Shown here: in pieces, positions 9,905 to 19,362 of the stretch
Numbering within the stretch: position 1 is the first letter of the stretch
Layout: each line of letters starts with the position of its first letter
NCBI GenBank assembly: GCA_013115135.1
Contig: JABANP010000487.1
Span: 1-39,566 of the forward strand
Direction of reading: 5' to 3'
From: Perkinsus olseni
Lineage: Eukaryota; Perkinsozoa; Perkinsida; Perkinsidae
DNA: 39,566 nucleotides
Position numbers and translations under genes: made by a program
The notes under the pieces: model-generated
The model's input: only the letters and a program-made list of their open reading frames with translations
Told to the model about the DNA's origin: nothing
Databases searched by the model: none

Positions 9905-10050
9905 GGGCGATCCGGGGCTTTATTAAGTTGCTCTGGGGTTTTACTAACTTGCTTTGGGGTTTTACTAATTTGGCCTGGGCTTGATCAAATTGCTCTGGGG
10001 TTTTACTGAGTAGGTCTGGAAATGGTGTAGACCGTACCCGTACTGTCGCC
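9905..10050. repeat. Diverged inverted partner of the 41-bp satellite
   Basis: Positions 9915-10020 contain three or four diverged and shortened units in reverse orientation, including GGGCTTGATCAAATTGCTC. The outer flank AAATGGTGTAGACCGTACC (10020-10038) is the complement of the left flank near 9437-9452 (CTACACCATTT). The whole 9437-10045 segment is therefore organised as one large inverted repeat around a unique centre at 9727-9900. Confidence 0.65.
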
Positions 10051-10503
10051 CATCGATGTACCCAAGGCAAGTTGATCCCCAGGGATGCTTCCTTGAAATG
10101 CAATGCTCGTTTATATATCGAGTGGTGCAAGGTAAAATAAGGCAAGTAATCTATCTGTTCAAAAATGGCGCTATCGGGAGTGACCGGAAGGGCCCTCAGC
10201 CTTCTTTAACAGAGGCTGCTGCAACTGGACGGAAAACCAGCTGCGGTGTAACACGTCTGATTCGGTAGATTATACGAACCACAAGCAAAACGTGCATTAA
10301 CAGCAGCCTTAACCAGCCAAACAGAGATGCCCGCCAAAAGAGGCTTCCTTGGAAGTCCGACGATTGCGCGACACGGTTGTTCAAGATCGTATCTTGCGCT
10401 CTTGAAATTCCTAAGCGCATTTTGCCAAATTGCACGCATGCGCACATCGTCGTCTCTTCGTGTTTAGTAGTTGTTTTGAAGAACACCACCTTCAACCTAA
10501 GAT

Positions 10504-11806
10504 ATGTATTGGAGGGAGCAAGCATCACCGCAAGAAGCGATGAACCCAACTTATCATCAAACTCACAAGATACCGCCTGGGCAGTGGAATCTTTCGGGTG
10601 AGTAAAGATTCTCTCGGGTGAAACGGCTATGAGAGTATCTAAGGTTGACCCGCGTTTCAGTCAGTACCTGCGACCCCTCGCCGAGATCTAATTTCGAGGC
10701 GCGTGACGATGATGATGATTCGACCGAGGAGCGGTACTACGTTGGAAGGCCTTTGTTCCGAGGGCAGGAAAATTGTACTTACTTTTCCCCTCGTCAAGAA
10801 GATACTCATTATGAAACGGCTGATCGATTTGGATTCTTCAACAGCAGAGAGGCATCACCGCCCTTCACGCCCTGTGCTACTGGTGCTCGCGACATTGATG
10901 GCGATTTCTGGGAAGATTCCGACTTGCGCACAGCGAAGAATTTCTGTGAACCTCGAGAGTACGAAGATACGCGAGGATTCTATCTGAGCATCGAGGTTGA
11001 CGATCATGGTGGTGATAATAACGACCATGTTTATGCGGCAAACTGGGCTCCAGCGGCTACACCGGACTCCTACGGTGTCTACCCACCTTCCATGCCGGAT
11101 GGATATTACAACAGGCGTTACGATCCACGGGAAGATGCTGATGAGGCGAGAAGATATTTTCATAGGGGCGTCGATTATGACTTTTACCGGGACTACAATT
11201 TTTATCAGTCAGAGGGAAGTGGCCAGGGTGATCACTATGAGGTAGTTAAGGTGGCAGTTTACGCGGTCGAAAGATGCCTTTTTTAGGTTGACAAAATTTT
11301 GGTATGTGCTATTTGTAACGAGGATATCATTGCGAGCGGCAGACGCTTTGGTCTGCTTGAGAATTGCTCCCACGCCTTCTGTCTAGAGTGCATCCGAAAG
11401 TGGCGCGACCAGAAGGGCACTCAGGACCGGAGCAACTTACGTCTTTGTCCGCTTTGTCGGGTAGAGAGTTTTCTCATCACGCCATCGGAGAGATTCTTGC
11501 CTGATGGACCGGAGAAGAGAGAGGTTATTAGGGGCTATAAAGAAGCGCTTTCGAGGATACCCTGTAAATTTGTTATGGCGGGCGAGGAGTGTCCCTTTGG
11601 GAGTTCTTGTTATTACAAGCATAGTGATGATGACGATGAATGGGTTGATGCTGGCGAAAAACGGGAAAAAAGATTCCTACACGGCGCAGATGGTAAGATT
11701 CGACCTTGTTTGGAATCTGCCAGAGCAACTTGAAGATACTCCTTCAGGTAAAGTCCAGTGCCTACGGAATCCAAAGCTCTCAGACTTTCTCTTCCCGTCC
11801 AAGTAG
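10504..11806 (+). CDS. Makorin-like RING / CCCH zinc-finger protein (probable E3 ubiquitin ligase)
   Basis: Proposed exons are 10504-10597, 10661-11241, 11287-11692 and 11748-11806. All three introns (63, 45 and 55 nt) are GT..AG and phase-compatible, giving 379 residues. A C3HC4 RING starts at CAIC (residues 232-235), continues with CSHAFCLEC and ends at CPLC (279-282). It is followed by a C-x8-C-x5-C-x3-H finger (residues 318-337, FGSSCYYKH), the RING-then-CCCH order typical of Makorins. The C-terminus contains LSDFLF, like the L-x-DF tail of the family. The 225-residue N-terminus is acidic and Tyr-rich and lacks the N-terminal CCCH fingers of animal Makorins. RING proteins of this type transfer ubiquitin, and CCCH fingers bind RNA. 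The first exon and the start codon are the least certain part. Confidence 0.8.
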
Positions 11807-13535
11807 CGTTGAGGAAGTGCAAGATAGCAAGATTCCGATGCTAGCAGGGCATATTGTACATAACACCATACAGTGGCGGCCTGTATTTTACCAACTCAAA
11901 CGTGGTCCATCGGTCTGCCGTAATTCTGTAGAGGAAAAAACGAAAGAAGCCATGGTCGACCTAAGATTCCTCTGCTGGAAAGACGCTTCTACCTATTAAA
12001 TGGAGGTCAACTCCTGGACGTAAAAAGTCTTTTTACTTACTCGAAGAAGCGCTTGCGTTGGTCATACTGGATCATCGCTCGGGCGTTGTTGTGGCTGCTT
12101 CTGAATGGCCTTGTTCTCGGCGAAGAACGGAGGAGTGGGGCTGTCTTCTCCCATGATGGACCATATGCTGGCTCTGGATGCTCTTGTGGAGGAGGACAGC
12201 CGCATTCTTGAGGTTATCGGAGTGCGCGGGGGGAAAGGGGGCTGGTCAAATTTTTACCGAAAAAATTTTTTTTTCGTTTTTTCCGGTTTGTTGGGAAGGT
12301 GGTGAACGAGGGGTTACGTTGGGTTCGCGGTTGATGGGAGCGTCATGCTCAGGATATATTTTGCATGATATTTTGTAGAAGTATCTTGTAGAAATTGATG
12401 ATAGAAGTATCTTGTAGAGGTTGATAATAGAAGTATCTTGTAGAGGTTGATACTAGAAGTATCTTGTAGAGGTTGATAATAGAAGTATCTTGTAGAGGTT
12501 GATAATAGAAGTATCTTGTAGAGGTTGATAATAGGAGTATCTTGTAGAAATTGATAATAGAAGTATCCTGTAGAGGTTGATAATAGAAGTATCTTGTATA
12601 AAGATACGCTGAAACAATACAACGTAAGTACACTGTGAAGCTATACTGTGAAAATTTAGGAAAAGATATTTGTTTCAACCCCGAAGAAGCGCATGATAGA
12701 AGTAAATGGAGTTGAAGAACCTTCCTTCGCGGCAAGCCCTCGGCCGGTTCTAGATTAGCGGAGCGACGCGGTCTTACACGCACAGTGGTTGGCCTCCTCA
12801 CGAGGGTTTACAACTTTAGGATTCTTGCTGCTGGTCGGAGTTTTGACTGCAACTGGGAAATAAAACTGAGGAGTAGCGCGAGTTAACGAACGAGTGGATA
12901 ATGCGAATAATAAATGCATCATAGCAGAGAAATTTGTCATTACCAGTTTTCTCGCAACTTGTCATCAATTTGATCGGGTTGTCAGGGTTCGTCGGCCAGC
13001 GCCATCACTCCCTTCCCTACTACAACGCCATCCGTCCCTCCGGGGCTCGGTGGGCCTGTGAAGGGGCCCGGTGTTATTGATCGGAGCGTTCCGGAAGGAG
13101 TGGTACGAAATACGGTGAAGTTGCTGGCTGGTCGTGGCGGAAATATCCGACTCGGGAAATTTCTGAGTGAATATGAGAAAAAGTAAAAAAGGGTGGCCAT
13201 TTTCTGACCGATTTTTACGGCAGGTTCGGGTCGAATTTCGTGGCGCGTGACTATGGGTTCGGGTGTCTAAGATTGGCCTTGCTCTCACTTCCGGGCGTCA
13301 CGTTGACGACTGATCGCGTGTGGCTTTGGAGTTGTCGAAGTTGTGGTATGATGCCGGATCCCGCTACAGGGCTGTGCAAGTGTGAGAGAGTGTAATTTCG
13401 TGGCGCGCGGTAATTTTTCTTATGGGCAGCTGAACGAATTTGAATGCATTTTCGAGTCTGTGTACCGTTTTTACCGCGGGTGTTGTGTAAGAGACGCTGC
13501 CTCCATCCTGAGTGGTAGTTTTTTTCCTCATCATC
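11807..13535. other. Intergenic / unresolved region with exon-like open stretches
   Basis: Two stretches may be exons. Near 12036-12115 a plus frame reads YLLEEALALVILDHRSG, faintly like tRNA-splicing endonuclease subunits, but no complete gene could be built. At 12986-13186, after a CAG acceptor, an open frame of 66 residues ends in a stop and contains SVPEGVVRNTVKLLAGRGG. Between them lies the 26-bp satellite. Two copies of an AATTTCGTGGCGCG box occur at 13234 and 13394. Confidence 0.4.
12380..12598. repeat. 26-bp tandem satellite, eight units plus a partial
   Basis: Units begin AGTATCTTGTAGA at 12380, 12406, 12432, 12458, 12484, 12510, 12536 and 12562, with a truncated unit at 12588. Adjacent units differ by one or two bases. 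The translated minus frame (repeating KILLLSTSTRYFYYQ) is a by-product of the repeat: the period is not a multiple of three, and the same words appear in all frames. Confidence 0.9.
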
Positions 13536-14487
13536 ATGATGATGCTGATGATGATAGTCGTACTCTTACCGGCGGTGGTGCTTTCGAGTTCGCCGGAGAA
13601 GCGTCTCGTGAGAAAACGGCGACGTGAGGATGCGTCGGCTGATGAGAGGAAATGGTATTTTGCTTTCTTCGCCGAGCGTCTTGGTGAGATGGTGGAAAAA
13701 GCGTTTGCTGAGCAGGAGGGCGAGGAAGATGAGAAGACGCCTCCTGAAAGGTTGAAGGGGAGCCTATCAGAAAGGCCCGGGACGGCCGCCGGTGTGCCTC
13801 AGGTGAAGGCGATAGATGACGCGACTGGGGGAGCAATAGTCGAGCATAAAGATGAGGAAAAGGAGGATTTCTTTGAAGGGGTTAAAGGGAGCCTGTCAGG
13901 AGGGCGGGGGATCAGCTACGGGGCGGAGTTTCTGGGGAAGATGGTGGATGACGCTATTGAGAAAGAGTTTGCCGAGGGCGATGATGAAGGAGAGACGGCG
14001 CCCGAACAGAAGTTGAATTTACTACAGACACTTTTCAAAGAGGATTCCTTGATTGAGGCTGGCGTGTTGGGTAGTGGCCTCTACGTAGCGGATATACGTG
14101 CGAATAGCGGGAAAGTTGGTATTCTGGTAGTCGATCTCTCGGCCAGCCTGAGTGCCCCTCGAGTGGAGCTTCGTTACCAGGCGGAAAGGTGTGCTCCCGA
14201 TTGGAGCGGCGGTCTGCTGTTGTCACCGTTTTACTCGCCTCGCGGGAAAGTGGTACCGGGTTGCCAGCAGGGGAGTCGATGGGATGTTGTCGAGGATGCA
14301 GAAGAGTTTTGAAAGGAGTGGTATGGCTCTGGATGGTCGTAACTTCACTCACTCCACCATGTTTATTGGTAAAGACACCCTCGAGCGGCGTGATGATGAT
14401 GGGAAGCTTTATATCGACTTTGCCAGGAAGGGAGGCGTCCATAGTGATTATTATAGGATAGTACTCGAGGCTAGTCGACGGAAATAA
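13536..14487 (+). CDS. Secreted-protein family gene A, C-terminus out of frame
   Basis: Start chosen at ATG 13536 (MMMLMMIVVLLPAVVLSSS), matching the signal peptide of gene B. The reading frame runs to TGA at 14312 (258 residues). It has two Glu-rich repeats around KAFAEQEGEE and KEFAEGDDEGE, as in B, then a beta-looking segment (SGLYVADI, ELRYQAE, W-x-G, SPRGK) that matches B residues 470-530. The last 67 codons shared with B (MLSRMQKSFERSG... to SRRK) are present at 14284-14487 but in the +1 frame. Either an indel near 14245-14283 broke the gene, or an 82-nt intron (14189-14270, GT..AG, in frame) restores it. The would-be intron translates to sequence resembling coding sequence in B, which favours a frameshift. 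Confidence 0.65.
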
Positions 14488-15261
14488 GCCTGAACCGACC
14501 GCCCGGCGGTAACATCGATCTTTATATTTGTTCTCATCTCGTGGGTACACTGACGAATTCTCATCTCTATTTTCAGCTCTCTTCTGCTGTTCGACATGTG
14601 TATCAGCTGTTGTTATCAACCACTCTTTCCAGTGTTCATCATACATCGACATTCTAAGCTGTGTCACCATCATTAGTATCAGAACCAGCAACCAGGCTGT
14701 AGCCTGTGTCTGTTGCCAACTAGGAAACCACCGCGGTTCAGGAGAGCTGCCCGACTCCAAACTCGTCTGGGTCGAGTCAGCAGTCTCTAGTATCCTAGTT
14801 CCACATCCAGGGAGCGGAGGGCTGGGTCGAGTCAGCATCCGCCATCATTACAGCCATAACCACATGGCTGTGCCCATCGCTAGCTCTAGCATTGAGTCTT
14901 CTGCACCACTGCAACTCACTCAAATTTTGTGGCGCGCGAAAATTTCTGTTGTGTGCTCCCATGGCTTTGCGTGTTCTTTGTGCCTCGCCAACCCTCCTGC
15001 GTATGTTTGCTCGTCCTATATTTGTCTAGCGTCCAGGATGAGCAATGGCCAGCGGTGAGTCCTTGGAGCCAGCCGGCTTCGCTGGAAGAACTGGGCAAGT
15101 CGTTTCGGTATGGTTGATTTGCTTAGCGGGTAGAGCGGCTTGTTGGACTTCGTATGGCCCGGGTTCGATTCCTTGTTAAGACATTTTACATGAATGGTGC
15201 GTGAAGGAACGAATCAAACGAGTCGCCCTTCTGCACGCCCTTTTTTTAGTTTTTTTCTCTG
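14488..15261. other. Intergenic between A and B with shared 3' and 5' blocks
   Basis: Downstream of A, blocks such as CGGCGGTAACATCGATC, GTATCAGCTGTTGT and GTGTTCATCATACATCGA recur downstream of B (17140-17285), marking common 3' flanks. The AATTTTGTGGCGCGCGAA box at 14923 corresponds to the box upstream of A at 13394. A tRNA-like sequence follows at 15115-15180. Confidence 0.55.
15115..15180 (+). other. tRNA-like / SINE-like sequence upstream of gene B
   Basis: A D-arm that can pair (GCTT..GAGC around AGCGGGTA) and a B-box-like GGGTTCGATTCC sit at tRNA-like spacing. The anticodon stem and acceptor stem do not pair. This is therefore not a functional tRNA; it is probably a tRNA-derived repeat. 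A similar sequence lies upstream of gene C. Confidence 0.45.
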
Positions 15262-17100
15262 ATGATGAAGCTACTAGGTATAGTCGTGGTCTTGCCAGCT
15301 GTGGTCAATGCAAGCTCGCCGGAGAAGCGTCTCGGGAGGAAACGACTGGGGCCCGAGAGTAGACCGGCTGATGAAACAAAAGAGTATTTACCATTTCCGA
15401 AGAAGACTGCGGAAGAGATGATGGGGAAGGCATTTGCTGAGTACAAGGATGAGGGGGAGAGGACGTCTCCTGTGAGGGAAGAGGACAAGGGGACTGGGGT
15501 GGGAGTGCCTCTGATGAAGACGCTAGAAGATATGATTGAAAGAGCATTTGCCGAGTACGAGGATGAGGGAGAGAGGACGTCCGTGAAGACGGTGGAGGCA
15601 CGCGATCCTGTCGGGGTCGTCTATCCACAAGGTCTCTTCGAGAGGTTGCACAACCCTCTGGCTTTCTATTCTGTTCGGGAAAAGTGCGTCTCTGATGATT
15701 TGGCCATCTGCCTGAGTGCTCACGAAAACACGACCGCTGAGCTTTCGTTTGGGTTTACCGGAACGCACGGCTTCTTCGAGACGAGAACGCTAAAGGTTGC
15801 CTTGGCTGAGCCTGATGGCGATGGAGTGATGACCGCCGTGGTCCAACCTGAAAGTCCTCATCAAATTGAGGATCTTCGAGAAGCTACCAGCATGCCCACC
15901 CTCCGCGAAATCGGCGTGCGCTACCCGGTCTCGGAGGACCCCCGGCTTCTGGATATCATATTCAGGAGAGGAGCTAGAACGCGTCGTGTGAGGGGCGAGT
16001 GCAGCGTACGGTTAGTGAGGGAGAGCACGAAGGTGAAAGTCATGAGCTCGAGCCACGGACTCGGCACGTGTGGTCAGCCATCGCACGGCCGAGCACCAGG
16101 CTCGGCGGTGAAGGGCGCTTCCCTCAATGCAAAGGAAAGGCTCGAGAGTGTGGTGGGGCGGTTCGATGAGGATGTTGTGGATTCTGGTGTATCCGGAGTT
16201 GCTCATGAGACTTGGGGGATGTCAACTGATGGCGACAAGCCTTCGTTGGAGGACGTTATGGCGTGGCTAGATGATACTGAGGAGAAGGAAAGGTCACCCC
16301 GCAAGGAAGCATCAGTTAGAATGGACGGTGACAGGCAGCAGTCCGTATCAGTTGAGGGGGTCCAAGGCCTCAGCTCGTCAGGGGAGTCCGCCGCCCCGAA
16401 GAAGGAGAAAGATGGTATTACCGTCCCTAGGATCGATGAGGGCAGCGGTGAACACTCGCGGCCTTTGACGAAGCAGCCGAGGTCGAAACGACCGAGGATC
16501 AACGCGAGAGGTCAGGACGGGTCATCAGTCATCATACTCCCGGGGAAAACTTCGCTGGTCGAGAGAGCAAGCGTGAAGGGCGAGGGGAAAGTATCCGAGG
16601 CTGACCCTGGGCGTACGTCGATCACCGAACGTCGGGCTGATCTTGATCTGATGCCAAGATCAAGAATCGGGCTTTTGGAAGGCGAGTACAGCGCTCGGAT
16701 GAATCTGCATAAAGTCACGGGTATTTTCTCTGCGCAAATCATCTGTAACGAAATTGATGTTGGTATGGGAAAATTCCGCTACGCCATCAGCCAGGGTGCG
16801 GGTACGTGGATCGGGGATATCAGGCTCGTCCCTGTTCCCTCGTCCACGGGAAGGTGGCTGAGGGTCGATGGTGGGAGAGTTGAGGACCTCGACAAGATGT
16901 TGTCGAGGATGCAGAAGAGTTTCGAAAGGAGTGGTATGGCTCTGGATGGTCGTAACTTCACTCACCTCACCATGTTTATTGGTGAGGACACCCTCGAGCG
17001 GCGTGATGATGATGGGAAGCTTTATATCGACTTTGCCAGGAAGGGAGGCGTCCATAGTGATTATTATAGGATAGTACTCGAGGCTAGTCGACGGAAATGA
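15262..17100 (+). CDS. Secreted-protein family gene B, intact 612-residue composite
   Basis: Single open frame from ATG 15262 to TGA 17098-17100. Residues 1-18 (MMKLLGIVVVLPAVVNAS) are a signal peptide. Residues 50-110 carry two repeats of (G/E)(K/R)AFAEY(K/E)DEGERTS. Residues about 117-310 are a domain starting VVYPQGLFERLHNP with two cysteines (CVSDDLAIC), nearly identical at DNA level to gene C. Residues 320-465 are a low-complexity Ser/Lys/Glu linker with KRPR-like basic patches. Residues 470-612 are a second domain shared with A, with the last 68 codons 97% identical to A at DNA level. No catalytic motif is visible and I do not know the family. The layout suggests a secreted multidomain protein of a lineage-specific family. 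Confidence 0.8.
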   Translation: MMKLLGIVVVLPAVVNASSPEKRLGRKRLGPESRPADETKEYLPFPKKTAEEMMGKAFAEYKDEGERTSPVREEDKGTGVGVPLMKTLEDMIERAFAEYEDEGERTSVKTVEARDPVGVVYPQGLFERLHNPLAFYSVREKCVSDDLAICLSAHENTTAELSFGFTGTHGFFETRTLKVALAEPDGDGVMTAVVQPESPHQIEDLREATSMPTLREIGVRYPVSEDPRLLDIIFRRGARTRRVRGECSVRLVRESTKVKVMSSSHGLGTCGQPSHGRAPGSAVKGASLNAKERLESVVGRFDEDVVDSGVSGVAHETWGMSTDGDKPSLEDVMAWLDDTEEKERSPRKEASVRMDGDRQQSVSVEGVQGLSSSGESAAPKKEKDGITVPRIDEGSGEHSRPLTKQPRSKRPRINARGQDGSSVIILPGKTSLVERASVKGEGKVSEADPGRTSITERRADLDLMPRSRIGLLEGEYSARMNLHKVTGIFSAQIICNEIDVGMGKFRYAISQGAGTWIGDIRLVPVPSSTGRWLRVDGGRVEDLDKMLSRMQKSFERSGMALDGRNFTHLTMFIGEDTLERRDDDGKLYIDFARKGGVHSDYYRIVLEASRRK

Positions 17101-17989
17101 GAAGATGCCCAATCATCGCGATCCACGCATTCTACCGACCGGCCGGCGGTAACATCGATCGAAGTATTGGTATGTCGACGACGAATTATCATCTTTCATC
17201 CATGGGCTGTCTTCTTCTGTTCAACATGTGTATCAGCTGTTGTCAACAACGACCCTCTCTAGTGTTCATCATACATCGATACTCTTCTAGGTCGATCTGT
17301 CTGATATAGAATACCCGGCAGTGAGTTTGTGATTTTTCAGAGGCTCGAGCCGTCGGCCCTCGGAAATTTGCCCAACTAGCAAGAACTGTGCATCTTACGG
17401 TTCAGTAGCTCAGTGCGTAGAGCGTCCTGCTGCTCTGCAGCTGGCCCAGGTTCGATCCCTCGAAGGGATATATTGCGGGGGGCATTATTTGGTCTCTAAC
17501 GTGACTGTTTCAACCGGGCAGGAGTACGCCGCTTCCGTGCATTCGTGAGGTAAAACTCCTCCTTCCCACCCCTTCTACATCAGCTGGGCCAGCCTTTGCT
17601 CGACTTGACGCTGAGAAACAGTCTCGGGTGTTCAGCAGACCTCCGGTGACTTGAGAAAGCGTTCCCAGTGTCGCTATTCGCACGTGTAATTCCATCCTGA
17701 TAGCGCTGTCGAGATACACAAGAGGTCTATTGAACGCCCAGTAGAGATAGTCTCGACCGCGGTCACTCCTGTTCGCTATTGTTGGTTGCGATAGTCCCTC
17801 CGCCGGAGGGAGGGCGAAGTGTCTGGTCCAGAGGGCCTCCGGACGAGGCACTTCACCCGCAGTCCATAGCCATCCGTAGCGGACGGAGTGACCTGCGTTA
17901 ACCTCTCTGAGAGGGACTTATTAATGCTCGACTCTTGACGTAGTGTGGCTCGAGTCTTGACGCTGTTCGCGCAGCTTAAGTCAGTGTCG
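17101..17989. other. Intergenic between B and C
   Basis: Holds the 3' flank shared with gene A and a tRNA-like sequence at 17399-17468. The minus frame 17510-17851 has no recognisable features. A GGCCTCCGGACGAGGC-like inverted stretch near 17838 is short. Confidence 0.45.
17399..17468 (+). other. tRNA-like / SINE-like sequence upstream of gene C
   Basis: TAGCTCAGTGCGTAGAGCG is a near-ideal D-arm/A-box and AGGTTCGATCCCT a B-box-like T-loop. The anticodon arm forms only a 4-bp stem and the acceptor ends do not pair. GGCCC(A/G)GGTTCGAT is shared with the sequence upstream of gene B. Likely a tRNA-derived relic duplicated with the gene cluster. Confidence 0.5.
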
Positions 17990-18817
17990 ATGATGCTTCG
18001 GCTCCTCCTGCTGTTACAATCAACCGCCTTCCTCGTCGTCCTCTCGGGGGTCGTCTATCCACAGGGTTTCTTCGAGAGGTTGCACAACCCTCTGGCTTCC
18101 TATTCTGTTCGGGAAGAGTGCGTCTCTGATGATTTGGCCATCTGCCTGAGTGCTCACGAAGATACCACCGCTGAGCTTTCGTTTGGGTTTACCGGAACGC
18201 ACGGCTTCTTCGAGACGAGAACGCTCAAGGTTGCCTTGGCTGAGCCTGATGGCGATGGAGTGATGACCGCCGTGGTCCAACCTGAGAGCCCTCATCAAAT
18301 TGAGGATCTTCGAGAGGTTACCAGCATGCCCACCCTCCGCGAAATCGGCGTGCGCTACCCGGTCTCGGAGGACCCCCGGCTTCTGGATATCATATTCAGG
18401 AGAGGAGCTAGAACGCGTCGTGGGAGGAGCGAGTGCAGCGTACGGTTAGTGAGGGAGAGCACGAAGGTGAAAGTCATGAGCGCGAGCCACGGACTCGGCA
18501 CGTGTGGTCAGCCATTGCACGGCCGAGCACCAGGCTCGGCGGTGAAGGGCGCTTCCCTCAATGCAAAGGAAAGGCTCGAGAGTGTGGTGGGGCGGTTCGA
18601 TGAAGATGTTGTGGATTCTGGTGCCTCCGACGACCCTGCTGTGATCTGGAAGGGGCGGACTGGTAAAGGAAGGCTCTCCGTTGAGGATGTTATGGCGTGG
18701 CTGGATGAAACTGAGGAGGGGGAGGGAAAATCTTCTCGCAAGGGAGATGAGGGTGAATCAGTTGGAATGGATGGTGGTGTCGCAGAGAAGAAAGGGAAAA
18801 GATGGTATTGCCGATGA
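17990..18817 (+). CDS. Secreted-protein family gene C, truncated by frameshift
   Basis: Start at ATG 17990, giving a hydrophobic leader MMLRLLLLLQSTAFLVVLSG directly joined to the VVYPQGFFERLHNP domain of gene B. The N-terminal Glu-rich repeats of A and B are absent. The domain and linker follow B closely to KKGK, where one extra A relative to B (AAGGGAAAAGATGG against AAGGAGAAAGATGG, near 18790-18800) shifts the frame and ends the protein at 18817 after 275 residues. Homology to the B linker continues out of frame to 19001. The C-terminal MLSRM domain is missing altogether. Confidence 0.7.
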   Translation: MMLRLLLLLQSTAFLVVLSGVVYPQGFFERLHNPLASYSVREECVSDDLAICLSAHEDTTAELSFGFTGTHGFFETRTLKVALAEPDGDGVMTAVVQPESPHQIEDLREVTSMPTLREIGVRYPVSEDPRLLDIIFRRGARTRRGRSECSVRLVRESTKVKVMSASHGLGTCGQPLHGRAPGSAVKGASLNAKERLESVVGRFDEDVVDSGASDDPAVIWKGRTGKGRLSVEDVMAWLDETEEGEGKSSRKGDEGESVGMDGGVAEKKGKRWYCR

Positions 18818-19001
18818 TAAGCACCACCGGTCTCCGAGCAGACGGCGGAGCTCCAAGCGGGCCAGGACGAATGGCAGAGGGCACGACGCAGCCTGGGCGG
18901 TGATGACTCCCTCGGGTGGAGTTCGGGTTATCGAGGAGAAGGGAGGAAGCACGAGGGGTCGGAGGAAGGTATCGAAGGTCGACCCTGGCATCCAGTCATG
19001 A
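18795..19001 (+). pseudogene. Out-of-frame linker remnant of gene C
   Basis: In the frame one base over from gene C, residues such as KGKDGIADD, SSKRARTNGRGHD and GRRKVSKVDPG match the B linker (KEKDGITVP, RSKRPRINARGQD, EGKVSEADPG) in order. A stop at 19001 ends the match. A CGACCGGCC word and GTGTATCAGC downstream (19032, 19091) are remnants of the 3' flank shared with A and B. Confidence 0.65.
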
Positions 19002-19362
19002 TTCGCACATTTATCGTCACCTGTTCTATCGACCGGCCTTAGTTGGGGAAGAATTCGGGAAATTTCCAGTCTCTCCGTGCTGGTAGATCCGTGTATCAGC
19101 GTAATTATTGGACACGTCCTCACTTGCTATTTTTCTCATCTTTATCCATCCTCCCTCATGTTCTTGGATGTTTTTGTTAGTAGCTCTCTCCTGTAGCGTT
19201 CTACTTCTCATGCGACAACGGTTGTCGCTCGTGCCAGTTCTGTTGGAGACCGTCTGATTGAGAACCCCCCGAGGTTGGCCGTCTGGGATCCGATGTTTCA
19301 TCCGCCGTCTCCTCAGCTTCGTCTCACAGCGGAACAGCCTCTCGAAAGTTTTTCCTCCCATC

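Larger units (their letters stand above)
8777..10503. other. No confident gene; satellite and GTAC-rich repeats
   Basis: Besides the satellite and its inverted partner, 9280-9450 is rich in GTACGGGTACGG-like words in both orientations. Open frames across the satellite come from the repeat and were not taken as genes. Confidence 0.5.

Noticed and set aside
12314..12801. Two overlapping minus-strand frames with repeating ILLLSTSTRYFYYQ-like residues
   Set aside because: They translate the 26-bp satellite in different frames; no start, signal or domain supports a protein.
14035..14838. 267-residue minus frame over gene A
   Set aside because: Antisense shadow of a conserved family gene; gene B has an equivalent shadow and the plus strand carries the signal peptide and conserved domains.
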